A stretch of DNA of 64,000 nt, from the NCBI GenBank assembly GCA_026874595.1, contig CM049313.1:74826659-74890658 (forward strand). Direction: 5' to 3'. Below are positions 1 to 14,700 of the stretch, piece after piece. Within the stretch, counting starts at the first letter, position 1. The number at the start of each line of letters is the position of its first letter. This stretch comes from Sipunculus nudus (taxonomy: Eukaryota > Annelida > Sipuncula > Golfingiida > Sipunculidae). The notes under the pieces are model-generated. The model worked only from the letters and a program-made list of their open reading frames with translations. It was not told the origin of the DNA and made no database searches. A program made the translations under genes and the position numbers.

Positions 1-86
1 GATGTGTGAGTTTACCTTTGTTATCTGGGTGTGTGGGTTTAATTTTGGTAACTGGATGTGTGAGTTTACCATTGTAATCTGGATGT

Positions 87-3000
87 GTGAGTTTACCATT
101 GGTATCTAGATTTACGAGTTTACCATTGGTCTCTGGATTTGCGAGTTTACCCTTGGTATCTGGGTGTGTGAGTTTACCATTGTTATCTGGGTGTGTGGGT
201 TTAATTTTGGTATCTGGATTTGCGAGATTACCATTGGTATCTGGATGTGTGAGTTTACCATTGGTATCTGGATTTGCGAGTTTACCATAGTTATCGAGTT
301 GTGTGGGTAATTTTAGTATCTGGATTTGCGAGTTTACCATTGTTATCTGGGTGTGTGGGTTTAACTTTGGTAACTGGATGTGTGAGTTTACCATTGGTAT
401 CTGGGTGTGTTGGTTTAATTTTGGTATCTGGATGTGTGAGTTAACCATTGGTATCTGGAAGTGTGACTTTACCATTGATATCTGGGTGTGTGAGTTAACC
501 ATTGGTATCTGGGTGTGTGGGTTTAATTTTGGTATCTGGATTTGCGAGTTTACCATTGGTATCTGGATTTGCGAGTTTACCATTGGTATCTGGATGTGGG
601 AGTTTACCATTGTTATCTGGATGTGTGAGTTAACCATTGTTTTCTGGGTGTGTGGGTTTAATTTGGTTTCTGGATGTGTGAGTTTACCATTGGTATATGG
701 ATGTGTGAGTTTACCATTGGTATCTGGATTTGCGAGTTTACCATTGGTATCTGGATGTGTGAGTTTACCATTGTTATCTGGGTGTGTGAGTTTACCATTG
801 GTATCTGGTTGTGTGGGTTTAATTTTAGTATCTGGATTTGCGAGTTTACCATTGTTATCTGGGTGTGTGGGTTTAATTTTGGTAACTGGATGTGTGAGTT
901 ACCATTGGTATCTGGATGTGTGAGTTACCATTGGTATCTGGATGTGTGAGTTTACCATTGGTATCTGGATTTGCGAGTTTACCATTGGTATCTGGATGTG
1001 TGAGTTTACCATTGTTATCTGGGTGTGTGAGTTTACCATAGTAATCTGGTTGTGTGGGTTTAATTTTAGTATCTGGATTTGCGAGTTTACCATTGTTATC
1101 TGGGTGTGTGAGTTTACCATAGTTATCTGGGTGTGTGAGTTTACCATTGTTATCTGGATGTGTGGGTTTACCATTGTTATCTGGGTGTGTGGGTTTATTT
1201 TTGTTAACTGGATGTGCGATTTACCATTGGTATCTGGATGTGTGAGTTTACCATTGGTATCTGGATTTGCGAGTTTACCATTGGTATATGGATGTGGAGT
1301 TTTCCATTGTTATCTGGGTGTGTGAGTTTACCATTGTTATCTGGGTGTGTGGGTTTAATTTTGGTATATGGATGTGTAAGTTTACCATTGGTATCTGGAT
1401 GTGTGAGTTAACCATTGGTATCTAGATTTGCGAGTTTACCATTGGTATCTGGATGTGTGAGTTTACCATTTTTATCTAGGTGTGTGGGTTTAATTTTGGT
1501 AACTGGATGTGTGAGTTTACCATTGGTATCTGGATTTGCGAGTTTACCATTGGCATCTGGATGTGGGAGTTTACCATTGTTATCTGGATGTGTGAGTTTA
1601 CCATTGGTATCTGGGTGTGTGGGTTTAATTTTGGTATATGGATGTGTGAGTTTACCATTGGTATCTGGATGTGTGAGTTTACCATTGGTATCTGGATTTG
1701 CGAGTTTACCATTGGTATCTGGATGTGTGAGTTTACCATTGTTATCCGGCTGTGTGAGTTTACCATAGTTATCTGGTTGTGTGGGTATAATTTTAGTATC
1801 TGGCTTTGCGAGTTTACCATTGTTATCTGGGTGTGTGGGTTTAATTTTGGTAACTGGATGTGTGAGTTTACCATTGGTATCTGGGTGTGTTGGTTAAATT
1901 TTGGTATCTGGATGTGTGAGTTAACCATTGGTATCTGGAAGTATGAATTTACCATTGTTATCTGGGTGTGTGAGTTTACCATTGTTATCTGGGTGTGTGG
2001 GTTTAATTTTGGTATCTGGATTTGCGAGTTTACCATTGGTATCTGGATTTGCGAGTTTACCATCGGTATCTGGATGTGGGAGTTTACCATTGTTATCTGG
2101 GTGTGTGAGTTAACCATTGTTTTCTGGGTGTGTGGGTTTAATTTTTGTATATGGATGTGTGAGTTTACCATTGGTATCTGGATATGTGAGTTTACCATTG
2201 GTATCTGGATTTGCGAGTTTACCATTGGTATCTGGATGTGTGAGTTTACCATTGTTATCTAGGTGTGTGAGTTTAGCATAGTTATCTGGTTGTGTGGGTT
2301 TAATTTTAGTATCTGGATTTGCGAGATTACCATTGTTATCTGGGTGTGTGGGTTTAATTTTGGTAACTGGATGTGTGAGTTTACCATTGGTATCTGGGTG
2401 TGTTGGTTTAATTTTGGTATCTGGATGGGTGCGTTAACCATTGGTATCTGGAGTGTGATTTTATTATTGGTATCTGGATGTGTGAGTTTACCATTGGTAT
2501 ATGGATTTGCGAGTTTACCATTGGTATCTGGATGTGTGAGTTTACCATTGTTATCTGAGTGTGTGAGTTTACCATTGTTATCTGGGTGTGTGGGTCTAAT
2601 TTTGGTATCTGGATGTGTGAGTTTACCAGTGTTATCTGGATTTGCGAGTTTACCATTGGTATCTGGATGTGTGAGTTTACTATTGGTATATGGATGTGTG
2701 AGTTTACCATTGTTATTTTGATGTGTGATTTTACCATTGGTATCTGGATTTGCCAGTTTACCATAGTTATCTGGTTGTGTGGGTTTAATTTTAGTATCTG
2801 GATTTGCGAGTTTACCATTGTTATCTGGGTGTGTGGGTTTAATTTTGGTAACTGGATGTGTGAGTTTACCATTGTTATCTGGATGTGTGAGTTTAATTTT
2901 AGTATCTTGATTTGCGAGTTTACCATTGTTATCTGGGTGTGTGGGTTAAACTTTGGTAACTGGATGTGTGAGTTTACCATTGGTATCTGGATGTGTGAGT

Positions 3001-6000
3001 TTACCATTGGTATCTGGATTTGCGAGTTTACCATTGGTATCTTGATGTGTGAGTTTACCATTGTTATCTGGGTGTGTGAGTTAACCATTGTTATCTGGGT
3101 GTGTGGATTTAATTTTGGTAACTGGATATGTGAGTTACCATTGGTATCTGGATGTGTGAGTTTACCATTGGTATCTGGATTTGCGAGTTTACCATTGGTA
3201 TCTGGGTTTGCGAGTTTACCATTGGTATCTGGATTTGCGAGTTTACCATTGGTATTTGGATGTGTGAGTTTACCTTTGTTATCTGGGTGTGTGGGTTTAA
3301 TTTTGGTAACTGGATGTGTGAGTTTACCATTGTAATCTGGATGTGTGAGTTTACCATTGTTATCCTGATGTGTGAGTTTAATTTTAGTATCTTGATTTGC
3401 GAGTTTACCATTGTTATCTGGGTGTGTGGGTTTAACTTTGGTAACTGGATGTGTGAGTTTACCATTGGTATCTGGATGTGTGAGTTTACCATTGGTATCT
3501 GGATTTGCGAGTTTACCATTGGTATCTTGATGTGTGAGTTTACCATTGTTATCTGGGTGTGTGAGTTAACCATTGTTATCTGGGTGTGTGGATTTAATTT
3601 TGGTAACTGGATATGTGAGTTACCATTGGTATCTGGATGTGTGAGTTTACCATTGGTATCTGGATTTGCGAGTTTACCATTGGTATCTGGGTTTGCGAGT
3701 TTACCATTGGTATCTGGATTTGCGAGTTTACCATTGGTATTTGGATGTGTGAGTTTACCTTTGTTATCTGGGTGTGTGGGTTTAATTTTGGTAACTGGAT
3801 GTGTGAGTTTACCATTGTAATCTGGATGTGTGAGTTTACCATTGGTATCTAGATTTACGAGTTTACCATTGGTCTCTGGATTTGCGAGTTTACCCTTGGT
3901 ATCTGGGTGTGTGAGTTTACCATTGTTATCTGGGTGTTTGGGTTTAATTTTGGTATCTGGATTTGCGAGATTACCATTGGTATCTGGATGTGTGAGTTTA
4001 CCATTGGTATCTGGATTTGCGAGTTTACCATAGTTATCGAGTTGTGTGGGTAATTTTAGTATCTGGATTTGCGAGTTTACCATTGTTATCTAGGTGTGTG
4101 GGTTTAACTTTGGTAACTGGATGTGTGAGTTTACCATTGGTATCTGGGTGTGTTTGTTTAATTTTGGTATCTGGATGTGTGAGTTAACCATTGGTATCTG
4201 GAAGTGTGACTTTACCATTGATATCTGGGTGTGTGAGTTAACCATTGGTATCTGGGTGTGTGGGTTTAATTTTGGTATCTGGATTTGCGAGTTTACCATT
4301 GGTATCTGGATTTGCGAGTTTACCATTGGTATCTGGATGTGGGAGTTTACCATTGTTATCTGGATGTGTGAGTTAACCATTGTTTTCTGGGTGTGTGGGT
4401 TTAATTTGGTTTCTGGATGTGTGAGTTTACCATTGGTATATGGATGTGTGAGTTTACCATTGGTATCTGGATTTGCGAGTTTACCATTGGTATCTGGATG
4501 TGTGAGTTTACCATTGTTATCTGGGTGTGTGAGTTTACCATTGGTATCTGGTTGTGTGGGTTTAATTTTAGTATCTGGATTTGCGAGTTTACCATTGTTA
4601 TCTGGGTGTGTGGGTTTAATTTTGGTAACTGGATGTGTGAGTTACCATTGGTATCTGGATGTGTGAGTTACCATTGGTATCTGGATGTGTGAGTTTACCA
4701 TTGGTATCTGGATGTGTGAGTTTACCATTGGTATCTGGGTGTGTGAGTTAACCATTGTTATCTGGGTGTGTGAGTTTACCATTGTTATCTGGATGTGTGA
4801 GTTTAATTTTAGTATCTTGATTTGCGAGTTTACCATTGTTATCTGGGTGTGTGGGTTTAACTTTGGTAACTGGATGTGTGAGTTTACCATTGGTATCTGG
4901 ATGTGTGAGTTTACCATTGGTATCTGGGTTTGCGAGTTTACCATTGGTACCTGGATTTGCGAGTTTACCATTGGTATTTGGATGTGTGAGTTTACCTTTG
5001 TTATCTGGGTGTGTGGGTTTAATTTTGGTAACTGGATGTGTGAGTTTACCATTGTAATCTGGATGTGTGAGTTTACCATTGTTATCCTGATGTGTGAGTT
5101 TAATTTTAGTATCTTGATTTGCGAGTTTACCATTGTTATCTGGGTGTGTGGGTTTAACTTTGGTAACTGGATGTGTGAGTTTACCATAGGTATCTGGATG
5201 TGTGAGTTTACCATTGGTATCTGGATTTGCGAGTTTACCATTGGTATCTTGATGTGTGAGTTTACCATTGTTATCTGGGTGTGTGAGTTAACCATTGTTA
5301 TCTGGGTGTGTGGATTTAATTTTGGTAACTGGATATGTGAGTTACCATTGGTATCTGGATGTGTGAGTTTACCATTGGTATCTGGATTTGCGAGTTTACC
5401 ATTGGTATCTGGGTTTGCGAGTTTACCATTGGTATCTGGATTTGCGAGTTTACCATTGGTATTTGGATGTGTGAGTTTACCTTTGTTATCTGGGTGTGTG
5501 GGTTTAATTTTGGTAACTGGATGTGTGAGTTTACCATTGTAATCTGGATGTGTGAGTTTACCATTGGTATCTAGATTTACGAGTTTACCATTGGTCTCTG
5601 GCTTTGCGAGTTTACCCTTGGTATCTGGGTGTGTGAGTTTACCATTGTTATCTGGGTGTGTGGGTTTAATTTTGGTATCTGGATTTGCGAGATTACCATT
5701 GGTATCTGGATGTGTGAGTTTACCATTGGTATCTGGATTTGCGAGTTTACCATAGTTATCGAGTTGTGTGGGTAATTTTAGTATCTGGATTTGCGAGTTT
5801 ACCATTGTTATCTGGGTGTGTGGGTTTAACTTTGGTAACTGGATGTGTGAGTTTACCATTGGTATCTGGGTGTGTTGGTTTAATTTTGGTATCTGGATGT
5901 GTGAGTTAACCATTGGTATCTGGAAGTGTGACTTTACCATTGATATCTGGGTGTGTGAGTTAACCATTGGTATCTGGGTGTGTGGGTTTAATTTTGGTAT

Positions 6001-7933
6001 CTGGATTTGCGAGTTTACCATTGGTATCTGGATTTGCGAGTTTACCATTGGTATCTGGATGTGGGAGTTTACCATTGTTATCTGGATGTGTGAGTTAACC
6101 ATTGTTTTCTGGGTGTGTGGGTTTAATTTGGTTTCTGGATGTGTGAGTTTACCATTGGTATATGGATGTGTGAGTTTACCATTGGTATCTGGATTTGCGA
6201 GTTTACCATTGGTATCTGGATGTGTGAGTTTACCATTGTTATCTGGGTGTGTGAGTTTACCATTGGTATCTGGTTGTGTGGGTTTAATTTTAGTATCTGG
6301 ATTTGCGAGTTTACCATTGTTATCTGGGTGTGTGGGTTTAATTTTGGTAACTGGATGTGTGAGTTACCATTGGTATCTGGATGTGTGAGTTACCATTGGT
6401 ATCTGGATGTGTGAGTTTACCATTGGTATCTGGATTTGCGAGTTTACCATTGGTATCTGGATGTGTGAGTTTACCATTGTTATCTGGGTGTGTGAGTTTA
6501 CCATAGTTATCTGGTTGTGTGGGTTTAATTTTAGTATCTGGATTTGCGAGTTTACCATTGTTATCTGGGTGTGTGAGTTTACCATAGTTATCTGGGTGTG
6601 TGAGTTTACCATTGTTATCTGGATGTGTGGGTTTACCATTGTTATCTGGGTGTGTGGGTTTATTTTTGTTAACTGGATGTGCGATTTACCATTGGTATCT
6701 GGATGTGTGAGTTTACCATTGGTATCTGGATTTGCGCGTTTACCATTGGTATCTGGATTTGCGAGTTTACCATTGGTATATGGATGTGGAGTTTTCCATT
6801 GTTATCTGGGTGTGTGAGTTTACCATTGTTATCTGGGTGTGTGGGTTTAATTTTGGTATATGGATGTGTAAGTTTACCATTGGTATCTGGATGTGTGAGT
6901 TAACCATTGGTATCTAGATTTGCGAGTTTACCATTGGTATCTGGATGTGTGAGTTTACCATTTTTATCTAGGTGTGTGGGTTTAATTTTGGTAACTGGAT
7001 GTGTGAGTTTACCATTGGTATCTGGATTTGCGAGTTTACCATTGGCATCTGGATGTGGGAGTTTACCATTGTTATCTGGATGTGTGAGTTTACCATTGGT
7101 ATCTGGGTGTGTGGGTTTAATTTTGGTATATGGATGTGTGAGTTTACCATTGGTATCTGGATGTGTGAGTTTACCATTGGTATCTGGATTTGCGAGTTTA
7201 CCATTGGTATCTGGATGTGTGAGTTTACCATTGTTATCCGGCTGTGTGAGTTTACCATAGTTATCTGGTTGTGTGGGTATAATTTTAGTATCTGGCTTTG
7301 CGAGTTTACCATTGTTATCTGGGTGTGTGGGTTTAATTTTGGTAACTGGATGTGTGAGTTTACCATTGGTATCTGGGTGTGTTGGTTAAATTTTGGTATC
7401 TGGATGTGTGAGTTAACCATTGGTATCTGGAAGTATGACTTTACCATTGTTATCTGGGTGTGTGAGTTTACCATTGTTATCTGGGTGTGTGGGTTTAATT
7501 TTGGTATCTGGATTTGCGAGTTTACCATTGGTATCTGGATTTGCGAGTTTACCATCGGTATCTGGATGTGGGAGTTTACCATTGTTATCTGGGTGTGTGA
7601 GTTAACCATTGTTTTCTGGGTGTGTGGGTTTAATTTTTGTATATGGATGTGTGAGTTTACCATTGGTATCTGGATATGTGAGTTTACCATTGGTATCTGG
7701 ATTTGCGAGTTTACCATTGGTATCTGGATGTGTGAGTTTACCATTGTTATCTAGGTGTGTGAGTTTAGCATAGTTATCTGGTTGTGTGGGTTTAATTTTA
7801 GTATCTGGATTTGCGAGATTACCATTGTTATCTGGGTGTGTGGGTTTAATTTTGGTAACTGGATGTGTGAGTTTACCATTGGTATCTGGGTGTGTTGGTT
7901 TAATTTTGGTATCTGGATGGGTGCGTTAACCAT
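87..7933. repeat. Higher-order duplication with 5,465-5,492 bp offset inside the satellite
   Basis: The order of variant units from about 87 to 2,440 recurs from about 5,552 to 7,933. The offset is 5,465 bp at first (303-923 matches 5,768-6,388) and becomes 5,492 bp from about 1,476/6,968 on. The change is exactly one 27-bp unit, an extra GCGCGTTTACC-type unit near 6,735 in the right copy. A further 189 bp (seven units) separates the copies by about 2,559/8,240. The two blocks are near identical, so this is a recent segmental duplication followed by single-unit and multi-unit gains. Confidence 0.85.
3180..6420. repeat. Tandem higher-order repeat, 1,722-bp period, two copies
   Basis: Rare variants recur at a fixed 1,722-bp spacing: the TATTTGGATG unit at 3,251 and 4,973, the GTTATCCTGATG unit at about 3,359 and 5,081, the ATCTAGATTTACGAG unit at about 3,848 and 5,570, and the frame-shifting GAGTTACC pair near 4,640 and 6,362. 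Part of the left copy is itself an internal duplication: the TATTTGGATG and ACCTTTG units reappear at about 3,739, 488 bp after the first. This is nested duplication at three scales. Confidence 0.85.
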
Positions 7934-10900
7934 TGGTATCTGGAGTGTGATTTTATTATTGGTATCTGGATGTGTGAGTTTACCATTGGTATCTGGATTT
8001 GCGAGTTTACCATTGGTATCTGGATGTGTGAGTTTACCATTGTTATCTGGGTGTGTGAGTTTACCATTGGTATCTGGGTGTATGGGTTTAATTTTGGTAT
8101 ATGTATGTGTGAGTTTACCATTGGTATCTGGATGTGTGAGTTTACCATTGGTATCTGGATTTGCGAGTTTACCATTGGTATATGGATTTGCGAGTTTACC
8201 CTTGGTATCTGGATGTGTGAGTTAACCATTGTTATCTGAGTGTGTGAGTTTACCATTGTTATCTGGGTGTGTGGGTCTAATTTTGGTATCTGGATGTGTG
8301 AGTTTACCAGTGTTATCTGGATTTGCGAGTTTACCATTGGTATCTGGATGTGTGAGTTTACTATTGGTATATGGATGTGTGAGTTTACCATTGTTATTTT
8401 GATGTGTGATTTTACCATTGGTATCTGGATTTGCCAGTTTACCATAGTTATCTGGTTGTGTGGGTTTAATTTTAGTATCTGGATTTGCGAGTTTACCATT
8501 GTTATCTGGGTGTGTGGGTTTAATTTTGGTAACTGGATGTGTGAGTTTACCATTGGTATCTGGGTGTGTGGGTTTAATTTTGGTATATGTATGTGTGAGT
8601 TTACCATTGGTATCTGGATGTGTGAGTTTACCATTGGTATCAGGATTTGCGAGTTTACCATTGGTATCTGGATTTGCGAGTTTACCATTGGTATCTGGAT
8701 TTGCGAGTTTACCATTGGTATCTGGATGTGGGAGTTTACCATTGTTATCTGGATGTGTGAGTTAACCATTGTTTTCTGGGTGTGTGGGTTTAATTTGGTT
8801 TCTGGATGTGTGAGTTTACCATTGGTATATGGATGTGTGAGTTTACCATTGGTATCTGGATTTGCGAGTTTACCATTGGTATCTGGATGTGTGACTTTAC
8901 CATTGATATCTGGGTGTGTGAGTTTACCATTGGTATCTGGTTGTGTGGGTTTAATTTTAGTATCTGGATTTGCGAGTTTACCATTGTTATCTGGGTGTGT
9001 GGGTTTAATTTTGGTAACTGGATGTGTGAGTTACCATTGGTATCTGGATGTGTGAGTTACCGTTGGTATCTGGATGTGTGAGTTTACCATTGGTATCTGG
9101 ATTTGCGAGTTTACCATTGGTATCTGGATGTGTGAGTTTACCATTGTTATCTGGGTGTGTGAGTTTACCATAGTTATCTGGTTGTGTGGGTTTAATTTTA
9201 GTATCTGGATTTGCGAGTTTACCATTGTTATCTGGGTGTGTGAGTTTACCATAGTTATCTGGGTGTGTGAGTTTACCATTGTTATCTGGATGTGTGGGTT
9301 AACCATTGTTATCTGAGTGTGTGGGTTTATTTTTGTTAACTGGATGTGCGATTTACCATTGGTATCTGGATGTGTGAGTTTACCATTGGTATCTGGATTG
9401 CGCGTTTACCATTGGTATCTGGATTTGCGAGTTTACCATTGGTATATCGATGTGGAGTTTTCCATTGTTATCTGGGTGTGTGAGTTTACCATTGTTATCT
9501 GGGTGTGTGGGTTTAATTTTGGTATATGGATGTGTAAGTTTACCATTGGTATCTGGATGTGTGAGTTAACCATTGGTATCTGGATTTGCGAGTTTACCAT
9601 TGGTATCTGGATGTGTGAGTTTACCATTTTTATCTAGGTGTGTGGGTTTAATTTTGGTAACTGGATGTGTGAGTTTACCATTGGTATCTGAATGTGTGAG
9701 TTTACCATTGGTATCTGGATTTGCGAGTTTACCATTGGTATCTGGATCTGTGAGTTTACCATTGTTATCTGGGTGTGTGAGTTAACCATTGTTATCTGGG
9801 TGTGTGGATTTAATTTTGGTAACTGGATATGTGAGTTACCATTGGTATCTGGATGTGTGAGTTTACCATTGGTATCTGGATTTGCGAGTTTACCATTGGT
9901 ATCTGGGTTTGCGAGTTTACCATTGGTATCTGGATTTGCGAGTTTACCATTGGTATTTGGATGTGTGAGTTTACCTTTGTTATCTGGGTGTGTGAGTTTA
10001 ATTTTGGTAACTGGATGTGTGAGTTTACCATTGGTATCTGGATGTGTGAGTTTATCATTGGTATCTGGATTTGCGAGTTTACCTTTGGTATCTGGGTGTG
10101 TGAGTTTACCATTGTTATCTGGGTGTGTGGGTTTAATTTTGGTATCTGGATTTGCGAGATTACCATTGGTATCTGGATGTGTGAGTTTACCATTGGTATC
10201 TGGATTTGCGAGTTTACCATAGTTATCGGGTTGTGTGGGTAATTTTGGTATCTGGATTTGCGAGTTTACCATTGTTATCTGGGTGTAAGGGTTTTATTTT
10301 GGTAACTGGATGTGTGAGTTTACCATTGGTATCTGGGTGTGTTGGTTTAATTTTGGTATCTGGATGTGTGGGTTTAATTTTAGTATCGGGATTTGCGAGT
10401 TTACCATTGTTATCTGGGTGTGTGGGTTTAATTTTGGTAACTGGATGTGTGAGTTTACCATTGTTATCTGGGTGTGTGAGTTTACCATTGTTATCTGGGT
10501 GTGTGGGTTTAATTTTGGTATATGGATGTGTGAGTTAACCATTGTTATCTGGGTGTGTGAGTTTACCATTGTTATCTGGGTGTTGGTTTAATTTTGGTAT
10601 CTGGATGTGTGAGTTAACCATTAGTATCTGGGTGTGTGAGTTTACCATTGTTATCTGGGTGTGTTGGTTTAATTTTGGTATCTGCATGTGTGAGTTAACC
10701 ATTAGTATCTGGAAGTGTGACTTTACCATTGTTATCTGGGTGTGTGAGTTTACCATTGTTATCTGGGTGTGTGGGTTTAATTTTGGTATCTGGATGTGTG
10801 AGTTTACCATTGGTATCTGGATGTGTGAGTTTACCATTGGTATCTGGATTTGCGAGTTTACCATTGGTATCTGGATGTGTGAGTTTACCATTGTTGTCTG

Positions 10901-11734
10901 GGTGTGTGAGTTTACCATTGGTATCTGGTTGTGTGGGTTTAATTTTAGTATCTGGATTTGCGAGTTTACCATTGTTATCTGGGTGTGTGGGTTTAATTTT
11001 GGTAACTGGATGTGTGAGTTTACCATTGGTATCTGGGTGTGTTTGTTAAATTTTGGTATCTGGATGTGCGAGTTAACCATTGATATCTGGAAGTGTGACT
11101 TTACCATTGTTATCTGGGTGTGTGAGTTTACCATTGTTATCTGGGTGTGTGAGTTTACCATTGGTATCTGGGTGTGTGGGTTTAATTTTGGTATATGTAT
11201 GTGAGAGTTGACCATTGGTATCTGGATGTGTGAGTTTACCATTGGTATCTGGATTTGCGAGTTTACCATTGGTATATGGATTTGCGAGTTTACCCTTGGT
11301 ATCTGGATGTGTGAGTTAACCATTATTATCTGGGTGTGTGAGTTTACCATAGTTATCTGGGTGTGTGGGTTTAATTTTGGTAACTGGATGTGTGAATTTA
11401 CCATTGGTATCTGGGTGTGTTGGTTTAATTTTGGTATCTGGATGTGTGAGTTAACCATTGGTATCTGGAAGTGTGACTTTACCAATGTTATCTGGGTGTG
11501 TGAGTTTACCATTGGTATCTGGGTGTCTGGGTTTAATTTTGGTATCTGGATTTGCGAGTTTACCATTGGTATCTGGATTTGCGAGTTTACCATTGGTATC
11601 TGGATGTGGGAGTTTACCATTGTTATCTGGATGTGTGAGTTTACCATTGGTATCTGGGTGTGTGTGTTTATTTTTGGTATATGGATGTGTGAGTTTACTA
11701 TTGGTATATGGATGTGTGAGTTTACCATTGGTAT

Positions 11735-14700
11735 CTGGATTTGCGAGTTTACCATTGGTATCTGGATGTGTGAGTTTACCATTGTTATCTGGGTGTGTGA
11801 GTTTACCATCGTTATCTGGTTGTGTGGGTTTAATTTTAGTATCTGGATTTGCGAGTTTACCATTGTTATCTGGGTGTGTGGGTTTAATTTTGGTAACTGG
11901 ATGTGTGAGTTTACCATTGGTATCTGGGTGTGTTGGTTAAATTTTGGTATCTGGATGTGTGAGTTAACCATTGGTATCTGGAAGTGTGACTTTACCATTG
12001 TTATCTGGGTGTGTGAGTTTACCATTGTTATCTGGGTGTGTGGGTTTAATTTTGGTATCTGGATTTGCAAGTTTACCATTGGTATCTGGATTTGCGAGTT
12101 TACCATCGGTATCTGGATGTGGGAGTTTACCATTGTTATCTGGGTGTGTGAGTTAACCATTGTTTTCTGGGTGTGTGGGTTTAATTTTGGTATATGTATG
12201 TGTGAGTTTACCATTGGTATCTGGATGTGTGAGTTTACCATTGGTATCTGGATTTGCGAGTTTACCATTGGTATCTGGATTTGCGAGTTTACTATTGGTA
12301 TCTGGATGTGTGAGTTTACCATTGTTATCTAGGTGTGTGAGTAAAGCATAGTTATCTGGTTGTGTGGGTTTAATTTTAGTATCTGGATTTTCGAGATTAC
12401 CATTGTTATCTGGGTGTGTGGGTTTAATTTTGGTAACTGGATGTGTGAGTTTACCATTGGTATCTGGGTGTGATGGTTAAATTTTGGTATCTTGATGTGT
12501 GCGTTAACCATTGGTATCTGGAGTGTGAGTTTACCATTGGTATCTGGGTGTGTGAGTTTACCATTGGTATCTGGATTTGCGAGTTTACCATTGGTATCTG
12601 GATGTGTGAGTTTACCATTGTTATCTGGGTGTGTGAGTTTACCATTGGTATCTGGGTGTGTGGGTTTAATTTTGGTATATGTATGTGTGAGTTTACCATT
12701 GGTATCTGGATGTGTGAGTTTACCATTGGTATTTGGATTTGCGAGTTTACCATTGGTATATGGATTTGCGAGTTTACCCTTGGTATCTGGATGTGTGAGT
12801 TAACCATTGTTATCTGGGTGTGTGAGTTTACCATTGTTATCTGGGTGTGTGGGTCTAATTTTGGTATCTGGATGTGTGAGTTTACCAGTGTTATCTGGAT
12901 TTGCGAGTTTACCATTGGTATCTGGATGTGTGAGTTTACCATTGGTATATGGATGTCTGAGTTTACCATTGTTATTTTGATGTGTGAGTTTACCATTGGT
13001 ATCTGGATTTGCGAGTTTACCATTGGTATATGGATTTGCGAGTTTACCCTTGGTATCTGGATGTGTGAGTTAACCATTGTTATCTGGGTGTGTGAGTTTA
13101 CCATTGTTATCTGGGTGTGTGAGTTTACCATTGTTATCTGGGTGTGTGGGTTTAATTTTGGTATCTGGATGTGTGAGTTAACCATTGTTATCTGGGTGTG
13201 TGAGTTTACCATTGTTATCTGGGTGTGTTGGTTTAATTTTGGTATCTGGATGTGTGAGTTAACCATTAGTATCTGGAAGTGTGACTTTACCATTGTTTTC
13301 TGGGTGTGTGAGTTTACCATTGTTATCTGGGTGTGTGGGTTTAATTTTGGTATCTGGATGTGTGAGTTTACCATTGGTATCTGGATGTGTGAGTTTACCA
13401 TTGGTATCTAGATTGGCGAGTTTACCATTGGTATCTGGATGTGTGAGTTTACCATTGTTATCTGGGTGTGTGAGTTTACCATTGGTATCTGGTTGTGTGG
13501 GTTTAATTTTAGTATCTGGATTTGCGAGTTTACCATTGTTATCTGGGTGTGTGGGTTTAATTTTGGTAACTGGATGTGTGAGTTTACCATTGGTATCTGG
13601 GTGTGTTCGTTAAATTTTGGTATCTGGATGTGTGAGTTAACCATTGGTATCTGGAAGTGTGACTTTACCTTTGTTATCTGGGTGTGTGAGTTTACCATTG
13701 TTATCTGGGTGTGTTGGTTTAATTTTGGTATCTGGATTTGCGAGTTTACCATTGGTATCTGGATTTGCGAGTTAACCATCGGTATCTGGATGTGGGAGTT
13801 TACCATTGTTATCTGGGTGTGTGAGTTAACCATTGTTTTCTGGGTGTGTGGGTTTAATTTTGGTATATGGATGTGTGAGTTTACCATTGGTATCTGGATG
13901 TGTGAGTTTACCATAGGTATCTGGATTTGCGAGTTTACCATTGGTATCTGGATGTGTGAGTTTACCATTGTTATCTGGGTGTGTGAGTTTACCATAGTTA
14001 TCTGGTTATGTGGGTTTAATTTTAGTATCTGGATTTGCGCGTTTACCATTGTTATCTGGGTGTGTGGGTTTAATTTTGGTAACTGGATGTGTGAGTTTAC
14101 CATTGGTATCTTGGTGTGTTGGTTTAATTTTGGTATCTGGATTCATGAGTTAACCATTGGTATCTGGAGTGTGAGTTTACCATTGGTATCTGGATGTGTG
14201 AGTTTACCATTGGTATCTGGATTTGCGAGTTTACCATTGGTATCTGGATGTGTGAGTTTACCATTGTTATCTGGGTGTGTGAGTTTACCATTACTATCTG
14301 GGTGTGTGGGTTTAATTTTGGTATATGTATGTGTGAGTTTACCATTGGTATCTGGATGTGTGAGTTTACCATTGGTATCTGGATTTGCGAGTTTACCATT
14401 GGTATATGGATTTGCGAGTTTACCCTTGGTATCTGGATGTGTGAGTTAACCATTGTTATCTGGGTGTGTGAGTTTACCATTGTTATCTGGGTGTGTGGGT
14501 CTAATTTTGGTATCTGGATGTGTGAGTTTACCAGTGTTATCTGGATTTGCGAGTTTACCATTGGTATCTGGATATGTGAGTTTACCATTAGTATCTGGAT
14601 TTGCGAGTTTACCATTGGTATCTGGATGTGTGAGTTTACCATTGTTATCTAGGTGTGTGAGTTTAGCATAGTTATCTGGTTGTGTGGGTTTAATTTGAGT